From: Bradyrhizobium stylosanthis
Lineage (GTDB): Bacteria > Pseudomonadota > Alphaproteobacteria > Rhizobiales > Xanthobacteraceae
Direction of reading: 5' to 3'
DNA: 64,000 nucleotides
Assembly: GCF_001641335.1 (NCBI RefSeq)
Contig: NZ_LVEM01000003.1
Span: 839,191 to 903,190 of the forward strand
Shown: positions 51,676 to 61,316 of the stretch, one piece after another
How the letters are laid out: every line of letters begins with the position of its first letter
How positions within the stretch are numbered: the stretch's first letter is position 1
The notes under the pieces: generated by a model
What the model was told of the DNA's origin: nothing
The model's input: the letters and a program-made list of their open reading frames with translations, nothing else
The model's database searches: none
Program-made: the position numbers and the translations under genes

Positions 51676-52626
51676 CTAGCCCACCCGGATGCGCGGATCG
51701 ACGACGGCATAGAGGATGTCGGCGATCAGCGAGCCGATCAGCACCATGGTCGCCGAGAACATCAGGATGCCCATCACCACGGGATAGTCGCGATAGCCGA
51801 TGGAATCGAGGAACAGCCGCCCCATGCCGGGCCAGGTGAACACGGTCTCGGCGACCAGCGCGCCGCCGAGCAGCGTCGGAAACTGCAGGCCAGCCACGGT
51901 AATCATCGGCAGCAGCGCGTTGCGAAGGGCGTGCACCGTGAGGATGCGCCATTCCGGCATGCCCTTGGCCCGCGCGGTGCGGATGTAGTCCTGGCCGATC
52001 ACCTCGAGCATGGAGGAGCGCATGAAGCGCCCCCACATCGCGGTCTCGATCAGCGCCAGCACCATGGCCGGCGCGATCAAATGATGCAGGAGGTCGAGGA
52101 AGGAGCCGTCGCCGATGGTCTGGCGGTTGCCGGCCGGCAGCCAGCCGAGCTTCACCGAGAAGACATAGATCGTGACGAGGCCGAACCAGAAGGTCGGGAT
52201 CGACAGCGCGATCATGGCGCCGACGGTTGCAAGCGTATCGAACAGCGAATAGCGGCGCAGCGCGCCAAGGATGCCGATCCAGCAGCCGAGCAGCACCGCG
52301 ATGATCGTCGCCGTCGCCATCAACTCCAGCGTCGCCCCGAGATGCGAAGAGATCACCGACAGCACCGCCTCGCCGTCGCGATAGGATTTGCCCCAATCGC
52401 CCTTCAGCATGCGGCCGAACCAGTCGAGATACTGGATCGGCAACGGCCGATCGAGGCCGAGCTGCCTGGTGACGCGGTCGAGATCCTCCTGCGTCATCTG
52501 CCCGGAGATGGCGAATTGCGACAGCGGACCGCCCGGCGCCAGATGCAGCAGGGCGAAGCCGATCGCGGAGACGATCACAAGCAGCATGATCGCCTGCGCC
52601 AGGCGGTTGACGACGTAGCGGGCCAT
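51676..52626 (-). CDS. ABC transporter permease (DppB/OppB family)
   Basis: The 316-residue permease has the DppB N-terminal segment RLAQAIMLLVIVSAIGFALL, about six transmembrane helices, and the coupling-loop region ARAKGMPEWRILTVHALRNALLPM near the middle. It follows the binding-protein gene by 27 bases and precedes the second permease by 3 bases. Confidence 0.92.
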   Translation of the reverse strand: MARYVVNRLAQAIMLLVIVSAIGFALLHLAPGGPLSQFAISGQMTQEDLDRVTRQLGLDRPLPIQYLDWFGRMLKGDWGKSYRDGEAVLSVISSHLGATLELMATATIIAVLLGCWIGILGALRRYSLFDTLATVGAMIALSIPTFWFGLVTIYVFSVKLGWLPAGNRQTIGDGSFLDLLHHLIAPAMVLALIETAMWGRFMRSSMLEVIGQDYIRTARAKGMPEWRILTVHALRNALLPMITVAGLQFPTLLGGALVAETVFTWPGMGRLFLDSIGYRDYPVVMGILMFSATMVLIGSLIADILYAVVDPRIRVG

Positions 52627-52653
52627 CTCAGCCGATCCAGCGCGACCGGGACA

Positions 52654-54345
52654 TCAGGCCCAATACCATTCGCGGATGTTCCAGCAGTTGATGGAGGTGT
52701 TGATGTTGGGACGGAAGCCCTGCAGCCCCTCCTTCACGCCTTCGGCGATGAAGCCCTGGAACATCGGCAGGATCGCGAGGTCGTCGCGGATCAGCTTCTG
52801 CAGATCGCCATAGGTCGCCTTGCGCTGCCCGAGATCGAACTGCTTCGCGCCCTCGGCGAGCAGACGATCCGCCTCGGGGTTCCTGTACTGATATGTGTTG
52901 TAGCCGCGGCCGCCCTTGGCGGGGATCGCGCCGGAGCCGAAGCGCGGCGTCACGTCGGGGTCCGAGCCGAGCATGAAGTTCACGGACACCAGCACCGAGT
53001 TGAATTTCGACTGCTGCCAGAAGTCGCCCCAGATCACGGCGGCCGGCATGTTGTTGACGCGCATCGCCGCGCCGATCGCGCGCCAGTCCTGGATCAGCAA
53101 CTGCTGGGTCTGCTCGCGGACCGCATTGCCCGAGGTCGTCGAGTTGGTGAATTCGAGCTTGACGCCGCCCTTCTCGCGGATGCCGCCGGAGCCGCGCACC
53201 CAGCCGGCGGCGTCCAACAGCGCGTTGGCCTTGGCCGGATCGTATTTGTGCTGCGGCAGGCCCTTCTGGAACGACCATGCCTGCTGCGGCACGAAGCTCT
53301 CGGTCTGCGTCGGCAAGCCGTAATAGAGCGCGTCGATGATCGCCTGCTTGTTGATGGCGAGATAAAGCGCCTCGCGCACCGCGCGGTCGGCGAAGGGACC
53401 GAACTCGAGATTGGGCGCGATATGCTCCACCGACGAGGTCGCGGAGACGAAGATCTTGCGGCCCTTCAGTGTCTTCGCCTCCTGCACGAAGTTCGGCAGG
53501 ATGCCTTGCAGGCCGGTGTAGTCGACCTGGCCGGTGCGGAACTGGGTGTAGAGCACGGTGAGGTCGGGGATGTACTTGAAGACCACGCGTTCGACGTAAG
53601 GTCCCTTGCCGTGATAGCCGGTGTGGGCATTGAGCAGGATGTGGTCGCCCGGCACGCGCTCGCCCCAGCGGAACGGCCCGGTGCCGACGGGCGCATTGTG
53701 GAACGGCGAGGCGTTCGGATCGGTCACCTTCTCCAGGATATGCTTGGGCACGATGAAGGTCAGCGATCCCAGGATCGACATGTAGGGCGAGTACGGCGCT
53801 TCCATGCGCCAGTGGATTTCGTCCGCTGCTACGACCTTGATGTCCTTGACGAGGCTGTGGCCGACGCGGCTGCGCGCGCGGAAATTGGAATCGTTGATCA
53901 GCTCGAGCGAGAATTTCACATCCTCGGCCGTGAACGGCGTGCCGTCATGCCACTTCACGTCGCTGCGCAGCTTGATCTTCCAGGTCAGGCCGTCGGCCGA
54001 CAGGCCGCCATTCTCGATGGTCGGGACCTCGCGCGCGAGATCGGGAACGAAATTGCCGTCGGGATCGATGTACCAGAGCAGCGAGAACACCTGCCACCAG
54101 ATGCCCTGATCGACCTCGATGCCGGGCATCAAGGGATGGAAGACGGTCGGCTCCTGCGACAGCGCCGCGATCACCTGCCCGCGCGGCTTGTCCGGCGGAT
54201 TGGTCGGGCGTTCGGTCTGGGCAAAGGCGCTGCCGACGAGGCTCCATCCCGCCGCGGCGCCCGCGCCGAGCTGGAAGAACTGACGGCGACTGGGACCACC
54301 GGGAAGCACCGCCCCAACGCCGAACCTGCTGGTGTCATCTGCCAT
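52654..54345 (-). CDS. ABC transporter substrate-binding protein, family 5 (peptide/opine)
   Basis: The 563-residue exported protein has a Tat-like signal (SRRQFFQLGAGAAAGW), not a lipobox, and then the family-5 signature FSLLWYIDPDGNFVPDLARE ... LRSDVKWHDGTPFTAEDVKFS. It captures the substrate, possibly an opine or peptide-like amine, for the permease pair downstream. ATG 54345 with GGAGA is used; an upstream in-frame extension to 54594 has no family support. It is the first gene of the operon, divergent from the XRE-cupin regulator. Confidence 0.92.
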   Translation of the reverse strand: MADDTSRFGVGAVLPGGPSRRQFFQLGAGAAAGWSLVGSAFAQTERPTNPPDKPRGQVIAALSQEPTVFHPLMPGIEVDQGIWWQVFSLLWYIDPDGNFVPDLAREVPTIENGGLSADGLTWKIKLRSDVKWHDGTPFTAEDVKFSLELINDSNFRARSRVGHSLVKDIKVVAADEIHWRMEAPYSPYMSILGSLTFIVPKHILEKVTDPNASPFHNAPVGTGPFRWGERVPGDHILLNAHTGYHGKGPYVERVVFKYIPDLTVLYTQFRTGQVDYTGLQGILPNFVQEAKTLKGRKIFVSATSSVEHIAPNLEFGPFADRAVREALYLAINKQAIIDALYYGLPTQTESFVPQQAWSFQKGLPQHKYDPAKANALLDAAGWVRGSGGIREKGGVKLEFTNSTTSGNAVREQTQQLLIQDWRAIGAAMRVNNMPAAVIWGDFWQQSKFNSVLVSVNFMLGSDPDVTPRFGSGAIPAKGGRGYNTYQYRNPEADRLLAEGAKQFDLGQRKATYGDLQKLIRDDLAILPMFQGFIAEGVKEGLQGFRPNINTSINCWNIREWYWA

Positions 54346-54419
54346 GACCAGTCTCCGTTCCCGCACGCGGCACCGTCTCCCGCGCCCCCGAGACCCCGGC
54401 AAGGGACAGGAGTGGGCTT

Positions 54420-54562
54420 TAGTGCTTCTAAATTTTTCGATCAAAAGTTCATCATGACTAAATACAGCTGTCAATCGCATTGCTAGTATGCGCGACCTTT
54501 TCACTGTGACTGAACCTCGGACCGACGCGGTCCGCAGGCGAGACGATGCATGGGAGAGCGAC
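54420..54562. promoter_or_regulatory. Divergent promoter region between importer operon and XRE-cupin gene
   Basis: The gap between 54346 and 54562 contains an unusually AT-rich stretch around 54425-54485 (ttctaaatttttcgatcaaaagttcatcatgactaaatac region). It probably holds both promoters and the regulator's operator. No clear operator palindrome was found. Confidence 0.35.
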
Positions 54563-55195
54563 ATGGATGGTCGCGGCGAGACGAACGGCAGCAAGGACGC
54601 CCCGGCGACCGAGGCCGATGATGCAGTTGACCAGCGGCTCGGCGAAACCGTGCGGCTGCTGCGTCAGCGCGCCGGGCTCTCGATCCAGGACGTTGCCAAC
54701 AAGACCGGCCTCTCCAACGGCATGATCAGCCAGCTCGAACGCGCACGCGCCATGCCGTCGATCCGCACGCTGCGCCTGCTCAGCATCGCGCTCGACGTTC
54801 CCATCTCCTACTTCTTCGAGACCACCGATACCGCCGACGTGCAGCGCTACATCGTGCGCAAAAACTCGCGGCGGCTGCTGCGGCTCACCGCCAGCGGCGT
54901 GGTCAAGGAGGCGCTGACGCCGGAGGGCAAGGGCCAGATGGAGCTCTACGAACTCACGCTCAATCCCGGGGCCTCCTCCGGCACCGACTTCCTGCAGCAC
55001 ACCGGCGAGAAGGCCGGCTACATTCTCTCGGGCAGCCTGCGGCTGTGGCTCGACAACCAGGCCCATGTGCTGGAGGCCGGCGACAGTTTCCGCTTCCCGA
55101 GCATCGTGCCGCACATGTTCGACAACCCGACCCAGCAGGTGGCGCGCGCGATCTGGGTCACGACGCTGCGCCAGACCGATTCGCCGCCAGGTTGA
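54563..55195 (+). CDS. XRE family regulator with C-terminal cupin domain
   Basis: The 210-residue regulator has an XRE-type HTH near residues 25-80 (LRQRAGLSIQDVANKTGLSNGMISQLERARAMPS) and a C-terminal cupin (FLQHTGEKAGYILSGSLRLW). The pairing is typical of PuuR-like repressors that bind amino acids, polyamines or related amines. GGGAGAG precedes the ATG at 54563; an upstream ATG at 54488 would add 25 residues. It diverges from the transporter-oxidase operon and probably regulates it. Confidence 0.85.
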   Translation: MDGRGETNGSKDAPATEADDAVDQRLGETVRLLRQRAGLSIQDVANKTGLSNGMISQLERARAMPSIRTLRLLSIALDVPISYFFETTDTADVQRYIVRKNSRRLLRLTASGVVKEALTPEGKGQMELYELTLNPGASSGTDFLQHTGEKAGYILSGSLRLWLDNQAHVLEAGDSFRFPSIVPHMFDNPTQQVARAIWVTTLRQTDSPPG

Positions 55196-55331
55196 GGGCG
55201 TGTCGTTTTTCCCGGCAGCCATGGTGCTGCAAATTGACCCTCGACGGAGACACGGGCAGTCTGTAGCTCCCATGATGCCGGGCTCGTCGACAGGCAGGGG
55301 CGGTCCGCGGCTGACGTCACTGGTGTGAGAG

Positions 55332-57188
55332 ATGAAACTCAGGGGGCTTCTGACACTCGCGATGATCGCGCAGGTCGTCGTGACCGCCGTGGCCCTGCTC
55401 GCCTCCCAAGCCGTGACCGGAACCGGGTTCGGCATTGCCCAGGTCATCGCCCTCGCCGTCAGCGGCGCCGTCGCGCTCCTGCTGGCGCGGGTCTGCATGC
55501 GCGCGATCGAGACGTCGCAGAACAAACGCGTCGCCGCGCAACTGGCCGAGCAGGCGCAGGTCGGCGCGCAACTGACGCAGGCCGTCATCAAGACCGCGCT
55601 CGATGCCTTCGTTCAGACCGATGAGCGCGGCATCGTGCTGGAGTGGAGCCTGCAGGCCGAAGCCCTGACCGGATGGACGCGCAAGGAGGCGCTCGGCAGC
55701 GATGTCGTCGATCTCCTGATCGCCGAACCGCTGCGCGAAGGCTTTCGGCAACGCATGATGCGGCTGTTGCCCGAGCTGTCGAACGCGCCGATCGGCATCC
55801 GCTTCGAGGCGAGCCTCGTGCACCGGAACGGCGAGGCGATCCTGATCGAGGCGTCCAGCACGTCGCTGCATCTCGGCGGACGCCATCTCATCAACACCTT
55901 CGTCAAGGACGTCACCCGCAGGCATGCCGCCGAGGAGCAGCTGATCCAGGCCCAGAAGATGGAGGCGGTCGGCCAGCTCACCGGCGGCATCGCGCACGAA
56001 TTCAACAACATGCTGACGGTGATCACCGGCACGATCGAGATCCTCGCCGATGCCGTGAAGGACAACCCGCCGCTCGCGACCATCACCAAGCTGATCAGCG
56101 AGGCCGCCGATCGCGGCGCCGCGCTGACCTCGAGCCTGCTCTCCTTTGCACGCAAGCAGGCGCTGCAGCCGGCCGAGATCGACGTCAACGAGCTGCTCGA
56201 GGAGCTGGCAAAGCTGCTGCTGGCGACCTTCGACAAGAAGATCGAGATCGTGACCAAGCTCGACGCCAAGGCCTGGCTCGCCTTCGCCGACCGCGGCCAG
56301 CTCAGCGCGGCGCTGCTGAACCTTGCGATCAATGCCCGCGACGCCATGCTCGCCGGCGGCAGGCTGACGCTGACGACGCGCAACGTCGTGTTCGGCGTGC
56401 GCGAGGCGGTCGCGGTCGGCGCCGGCTATGCCGGCGACTATGTCGAGATCGAGATCGCCGACACCGGCTCGGGCATCCCGCCGGCCATTCTCGAACGCAT
56501 CTTCGATCCGTTCTTCTCGACCAAGGACGTCGGCAAGGGCACCGGGCTCGGGCTCAGCATGGTGTTCGGCTTCGTCAAGCAGTCCGGCGGCGGCATCAAG
56601 GTCACCTCCGAGGAACGGCGCGGCACGACATTCACGATCTATCTGCCAAAGGCCGAGACCAGCACGCTTCGTCCCGCCGGCTATGACGAGCGCAAGATCG
56701 TGGGCGGACGGGAAACCATCCTCTGCGTCGAGGACGACAATGACGTTCGCCAATACGTCACGGTGCAGCTCGAGAGCCTCGGCTACAAGGTCATCCCGGC
56801 CGCCAATGCCGCCGAGGCGCTCGCCGTCGCCGCGGAGAGCAAGACGTTCGACCTGCTGTTCACCGACATCGTGATGGCCGGCGGCATGAACGGGCGCGAG
56901 CTCGCCGAGCAGATGGTGGCCGCGCGGCCGTCCCTGCGCGTGCTGTTCACCTCCGGCTATGCCTACGACTCCTTGCACGCGCAGGGCCGCGCCACCCTGG
57001 ACGCGCCGCTGCTGACGAAGCCCTACCGCAAGGCCGAGCTCGCGCGCATGCTGCGCCGCTCGCTCGACACCGCCGTCGATTCCGCCGGCGACGCGATCCC
57101 GACGCCCTACTCGGTGCAGGCGGATGTCGAGGGATTTCTGCGCAGGCAGGCCACTGAGGACAACAGCAGGCCGCGGTCGCGAAAGTAG
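55332..57188 (+). CDS. Hybrid sensor histidine kinase with PAS and receiver domains
   Basis: The 618-residue protein has two N-terminal hydrophobic segments and a PAS domain near 85-195 (FVQTDERGIVLEWSLQAEALTGWTRKEALG). The HisKA helix carries His222 in GGIAHEFNN, and the HATPase motifs are NARDAML, DTGSGIPP and GTGLGLSM. A C-terminal receiver has Asp512 in FTDIVM. No separate response regulator is adjacent, so its output partner is unknown. The domain order matches hybrid kinases that often hand on to a distant Hpt or regulator. Confidence 0.92.
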   Translation: MKLRGLLTLAMIAQVVVTAVALLASQAVTGTGFGIAQVIALAVSGAVALLLARVCMRAIETSQNKRVAAQLAEQAQVGAQLTQAVIKTALDAFVQTDERGIVLEWSLQAEALTGWTRKEALGSDVVDLLIAEPLREGFRQRMMRLLPELSNAPIGIRFEASLVHRNGEAILIEASSTSLHLGGRHLINTFVKDVTRRHAAEEQLIQAQKMEAVGQLTGGIAHEFNNMLTVITGTIEILADAVKDNPPLATITKLISEAADRGAALTSSLLSFARKQALQPAEIDVNELLEELAKLLLATFDKKIEIVTKLDAKAWLAFADRGQLSAALLNLAINARDAMLAGGRLTLTTRNVVFGVREAVAVGAGYAGDYVEIEIADTGSGIPPAILERIFDPFFSTKDVGKGTGLGLSMVFGFVKQSGGGIKVTSEERRGTTFTIYLPKAETSTLRPAGYDERKIVGGRETILCVEDDNDVRQYVTVQLESLGYKVIPAANAAEALAVAAESKTFDLLFTDIVMAGGMNGRELAEQMVAARPSLRVLFTSGYAYDSLHAQGRATLDAPLLTKPYRKAELARMLRRSLDTAVDSAGDAIPTPYSVQADVEGFLRRQATEDNSRPRSRK

Positions 57189-57285
57189 CAGCCACGAGAT
57201 TGGCATTGTGCCGCAATGGACGCTCCAGCACTGGCAGCAAGATGGATTTTGTGCTACCTATGATCGCATGTTTGCAGGAGACGGC

Positions 57286-57903
57286 ATGAGCGCGGTTTGG
57301 CCTGCTCTGATTGCTGCTGTCATAGCCGCGATTGGCTGGTTCGCCAATGACAAGCTAACCTCGCAGCGCGAAGAGCTTCGCAGAAGGACGGAAGCTCAGT
57401 TTCGGTTTGTCGAGCGGCAGCTCGAAGAGCTCTATGGTCCTCTTTCTGCCGAACTTTACGAAGGCCGCAGGACATTTTCCGATCTGCTCGAAAGTCTTGG
57501 CAGGGACTATGTATTCCCTGCCAATGATATTCTTTCGCCGCTCGAACTCAAGACATGGCTATTCTGGGCGGAGTCAGACTTCTTGCCAAGAAACGAGCGA
57601 ATTAAGGTACTGCTAATGCGCAAGACCCATTTGATCGAGGGTCCGACATTTCCCGACAGCTACGTTTTGTTTCTTGATCACTGTAATTCTTGGGCGATCA
57701 ACCATCTCCGATGGAAGCAACAACAGGTAGAGTACTCTTGGCACTCGAAGGTAAATTGGCCAGAGGCTTTCGAAACCGAGGTGCTTGATACGTTTCACGA
57801 GTTGAAGCGCAGACACGCCGACCTGCTCGGTAAACTGGCATCACCCACACTCTCCTCGCCAGCCGTCCCCGTTGACGACAGCGCGAGACGAGCAACAACA
57901 TAG
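57286..57903 (+). CDS. Single-pass membrane protein of unknown function
   Basis: The 205-residue protein has a short N-terminal membrane helix (AVWPALIAAVIAAIGWFAN) and a long cytosolic part rich in charged helices (SQREELRRRTEAQFRFVERQLEELYGPLSAELYEGR). Its lower GC than neighbours suggests acquisition. The ATG at 57286 follows CAGGAG; a 57268 ATG is possible. No family was recognised. Confidence 0.7.
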   Translation: MSAVWPALIAAVIAAIGWFANDKLTSQREELRRRTEAQFRFVERQLEELYGPLSAELYEGRRTFSDLLESLGRDYVFPANDILSPLELKTWLFWAESDFLPRNERIKVLLMRKTHLIEGPTFPDSYVLFLDHCNSWAINHLRWKQQQVEYSWHSKVNWPEAFETEVLDTFHELKRRHADLLGKLASPTLSSPAVPVDDSARRATT

Positions 57904-57985
57904 GAATTGCGCTACGTCGGCTCCGACGGCCGCATCTCTCTGCCCACGGCTAGCGCGTTGCATCAGCACGCGCACCCCTGCTCCG

Positions 57986-59011
57986 TCAGCTCATCCGTCG
58001 CCGCAGTGTCGCCGACGGCGTCTCGCCGAACTTTTCACGATAGGCGCCGGCCATGCGGCCGAGATGGGTGAAGCCGAGATCGAAGGCGATCTCGGTGATC
58101 GACGCATCGGGAGCCGCCTGCGCGAGGCGCGCCTGCAGGCTGGCGAGGCGCATGTCGAGCAGCATCTCCGAGATCGACAGGCCGAAGTGACGGCGGAAGC
58201 CGAGCTGGAGCGCGCGGATGCCGATGCCGGAGGCGCAGGCGAGCTGCGCGAGATCGAGCGGCTCGCCGGCATTGTCCTGGAGATGGTCGCGCGCGGCGCG
58301 CAGTGCGCGCGGCAGACGCTCGGCCTGCCCCGAGAACGTCCGGATTGCATCCGACTGGTCATGGCGCTGGCCATTGAGAAGCAGGTCGAGCAGCGCCTCG
58401 CGCCAATCGGCCATCGCGAGCGGCGACAGGCGGCCGGAGGGACCAAGGCGCTCGGCAAGCAGCATCAACTCGGCGAGGCTGGCCTGCAGGCTGCGCCCGG
58501 CCGGCGTGTCCAGATCGATCGCAGGATCGAACTCGACCGGCCCGGCCGCCCTGCCCGCCAGCGCTGCGGCACGCTGCTCCACCATGCGGCGGTCGAGCAG
58601 CAGAATCGCCTGCGCACAATCGCTCCACATCATCCGGGTCGGGATGGTCGGCGACAGCAGCGACGCCGTCCGGCCTGGCGAGGCCTCGAACTCACGGGCG
58701 CCGGCACGAATATGGGCGCCGCCGCTGAGCGGGACCTGCACCAGAAAGAAGCGCTCGAGGCAGCCGGGGTCGATGCCGACCGATCCGCCATAGGCGACGT
58801 AGTTGATGGAAAAGCCCGGGAATGCCGCGCAATTGTGCCGGGCGGAGAAACCGGCCGCCCGCGGCCGTACCGGCGCGAGGTCGTGCGGGCAGAAGATGCG
58901 CCCGATCTGCTCGGCCGCCTCGTCGACGTCGTCGGTGGTGACGCGGGCGAAATCCGCAAGCCGCTCGGCTGCGGACGCCCCTGCGCTCATTTCCTGCACG
59001 GCTGCGGACAT
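57986..59011 (-). CDS. AraC family transcriptional regulator
   Basis: The 341-residue regulator has an AraC-binding-like N-terminal sensor domain and a C-terminal double HTH (LAQLACASGIGIRALQLGFRRHFGLSISEML and ITEIAFDLGFTHLGRMAGAYREKFGETPS). The size and domain order match AraC activators of catabolic genes such as AlkS/ArgR-type. It diverges from the cupin gene at 59202 and probably controls it with the monooxygenase gene beyond. Confidence 0.88.
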   Translation of the reverse strand: MSAAVQEMSAGASAAERLADFARVTTDDVDEAAEQIGRIFCPHDLAPVRPRAAGFSARHNCAAFPGFSINYVAYGGSVGIDPGCLERFFLVQVPLSGGAHIRAGAREFEASPGRTASLLSPTIPTRMMWSDCAQAILLLDRRMVEQRAAALAGRAAGPVEFDPAIDLDTPAGRSLQASLAELMLLAERLGPSGRLSPLAMADWREALLDLLLNGQRHDQSDAIRTFSGQAERLPRALRAARDHLQDNAGEPLDLAQLACASGIGIRALQLGFRRHFGLSISEMLLDMRLASLQARLAQAAPDASITEIAFDLGFTHLGRMAGAYREKFGETPSATLRRRMS

Positions 59012-59201
59012 CGTCGACCACGCTTCGCGTCACGGAATTGCTTTAAGCCTATAATAGTTCCCCGAACGCGAAAAGGGCGGCGAGGCGCAAAATCGTCGTG
59101 CTGCACGGCAACAGCCGCGTCCGGATTCGTTTAGCGGATAGACAGGCGGCCCATGGCTGGCCGAAGCTCCGTCCTCGCCGGAATCCATCAGGGAGCAAGC
59201 C

Positions 59202-59651
59202 ATGACTGCACTCGAAAAAGGCATTACCGCGAACGGCACGGGCTATGGCGGCAAGACCTGGAACATCCTGGGTCAGGTCTATTTCCCCAAGGCCGTCACC
59301 GATTCCACCTTCGCGTTCGAGACCAACAGCGATCCCGGCCAGTTCGTGCCGGTGCACATCCATCCGACCCAGGACGAGTTCATCCTGGTGCAGGAGGGCA
59401 CGCTCGACCTCAAGCTCGACGGCAAATGGGTGAAGGCCCATGCCGGCGACCTCGTGCGCATGCCGCGCGGCATTCCGCACGGCTATTTCAACAAGTCCGA
59501 CAAGCCGTGCCGCGCACTGTTCTGGGTCTCGCCGATGCAGAAGCTGGAGGCGCTGTTCAACCAGCTCCACAATCTGACCGACCCCGCCGAAGTGGTGCGC
59601 ATTTCGGCGCTTCACGAGGTCGACTTCCTGCCGCCCGAGGCCAACGACTAA
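59202..59651 (+). CDS. Cupin domain-containing protein
   Basis: The 149-residue single-domain cupin carries motif 1 VHIHPTQDEFILVQEG and motif 2 GDLVRMPRGIPHGYFN, giving candidate His and Glu metal ligands. It might be a dioxygenase, isomerase or binding protein. It is the first gene after the divergent AraC regulator, followed 103 bases later by the flavin monooxygenase gene. The ATG at 59202 follows AGGGAG. Confidence 0.85.
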   Translation: MTALEKGITANGTGYGGKTWNILGQVYFPKAVTDSTFAFETNSDPGQFVPVHIHPTQDEFILVQEGTLDLKLDGKWVKAHAGDLVRMPRGIPHGYFNKSDKPCRALFWVSPMQKLEALFNQLHNLTDPAEVVRISALHEVDFLPPEAND

Positions 59652-59754
59652 CGCCGCTCCCTCGTCCACTTTCATCTGCTTGCAGGCCCTGCCGGCCGCG
59701 CGTTGCGGCCGAACGCGGCCGCTTGCGCGAAACACATCGATTGCGAGCAATCCC

Positions 59755-61245
59755 ATGGTCAGCCCAAAACATGTCTGCGTGATCGGCGCCGGCGTCTCCG
59801 GCCTTGCCGCGGCAAAGGCGTTCTTCGCCCGCGGGCACCGCGTCACCATCGTCGAGCGCAGCGGCGATCTCGGCGGCGTCTGGGAGCCGGCGCGCTCCTA
59901 TCCCGAGGTGCAGACCCAGAGCCCGAAGGATCTCTACCGCTACACCGACCGCGCCATGCCGGACGCCTATCCGGAATGGCCGACCGGGCCGCAGGTCCAC
60001 GCCTATCTCGCCGACTATGCGAAGAGTTTTGGCCTCGACCGTATGCTGCGCCTCGACACCGGCGTTGAGGGGATGGCGCGGCGCGCCGACGGCAAGCCGG
60101 GCTGGACGCTCGCGCTGAAGGGCAAGGACGGTGCGACGACGAACGAGGATTTCGATTTCATCGCGGTCTGCACTGGGCAGTTCAACGAGCCGCGCGAGCT
60201 GCACTGCCGCGGCGAAGGCAGCTTCCTCGACCAGGGCGGACAGATCCTGCATTCGTCGAAATACGGTGATCCCATGCTGGCGAAAGGCCGCCGCGTCGTC
60301 GTGCTCGGCGGCTCGAAATCGGCGACCGACATCGCCGTGAACGCGGTGAAATCGGGCGCTCGCGAAGTGACCATCGTGATGCGCGAGCCGGTCTGGCGCA
60401 TCCCCTATTTCATCGGCGGCCTCGTGAACTTCAAGCGCATCCTCTACATCCGTGCCCAGGAGGAGATGTTTCCGGGCTGGGGGGCGAGCCCCATGGCGCG
60501 GCTCGCACTTCGTCTCGCCGCGCCGCTCATCTGGGCGAACTGGCGCGGGCTGGAGAGCCTGCTGAAGGCGCAGCTCAAGCTCAACAAGTGCAAGATGGTA
60601 CCGAAGGAGCGGATCGAGGACGGCGTCAACTGCTCGGTCCCGATCGCGACGCCGGGCTTCTACGAGATGGTGGCCGACGGCCGCATCAAGGCGGTGTTCG
60701 GCACGTTCGATCATTACGAAGCCGACAGCATCGTGATGAGCGGCGGCGAGCGCATCGGGGCCGACGTCGCTGTGCTCGCGATCGGCTACAAGCTCGGCGT
60801 GCCGTTCCTCCCCGAAGCTTACAAGCAGAAGCTGGTCGATGCCGACGGGCAATACCGGCTCTATCGCCTGATCGCCAACCCCGATCTGCCGGAGCTCGGC
60901 TTTGTCGGCTTCAACTCCTCGTTCTGCACCGTGCTCTGCGCCGACCTCGCCGCCAACTGGCTGGTGCGCTATGCCGACGGCCAGCTCGCGAAGCAGCCCA
61001 CCGGGCAGGCGATGCGCGACAACATCGAGATGATGCTGCACTTCAAGCGCGTCGAGCGGCCGGCCGCAGGCGTCTATGGCGGCCTCTGCGTCGCGCCCTA
61101 TCACTACCGCCATTTCGACGAGCTGATGGCCGATATCGGCGCGATGCCCTGGAAGCGCGGCGGACCCGCCGGACATTTCCAGCCGCCGGACGCGGACGCC
61201 TATGCCAAGTTCCTGGCGACGGCGCCGGAATACCGGGCGGCGTGA
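59755..61245 (+). CDS. FMO-like NAD(P)/FAD-dependent monooxygenase
   Basis: The 496-residue flavoprotein has the FAD motif CVIGAGVSGLAAAK at the N-terminus and an NADPH motif VVLGGSKSATDIA near the middle. The pattern FNEPRE resembles the flavin-containing monooxygenase/Baeyer-Villiger group. It probably hydroxylates or oxygenates a small substrate with NADPH, perhaps in one pathway with the cupin. ATG 59755 is used; the upstream in-frame stretch back to 59680 is not family-like. Confidence 0.88.
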   Translation: MVSPKHVCVIGAGVSGLAAAKAFFARGHRVTIVERSGDLGGVWEPARSYPEVQTQSPKDLYRYTDRAMPDAYPEWPTGPQVHAYLADYAKSFGLDRMLRLDTGVEGMARRADGKPGWTLALKGKDGATTNEDFDFIAVCTGQFNEPRELHCRGEGSFLDQGGQILHSSKYGDPMLAKGRRVVVLGGSKSATDIAVNAVKSGAREVTIVMREPVWRIPYFIGGLVNFKRILYIRAQEEMFPGWGASPMARLALRLAAPLIWANWRGLESLLKAQLKLNKCKMVPKERIEDGVNCSVPIATPGFYEMVADGRIKAVFGTFDHYEADSIVMSGGERIGADVAVLAIGYKLGVPFLPEAYKQKLVDADGQYRLYRLIANPDLPELGFVGFNSSFCTVLCADLAANWLVRYADGQLAKQPTGQAMRDNIEMMLHFKRVERPAAGVYGGLCVAPYHYRHFDELMADIGAMPWKRGGPAGHFQPPDADAYAKFLATAPEYRAA

Positions 61246-61316
61246 CGAGGAGAATTGCGGCTGCTCGCGTCTGATGCTTACGATCTCGCTGGCCATCGAA
61301 TCGACGGGAACCAGCC

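Noticed and set aside
50674..54486. A 1270-codon plus-strand frame antisense to the permeases, oxidase and binding protein
   Set aside because: It is composed mostly of His, Arg, Asp and Ala, as expected of the reverse strand of GC-rich coding DNA, and lies over several clear genes.
55317..57206. A 629-codon minus-strand frame antisense to the hybrid kinase
   Set aside because: No family features; composition is that of an antisense frame over a firmly identified kinase.
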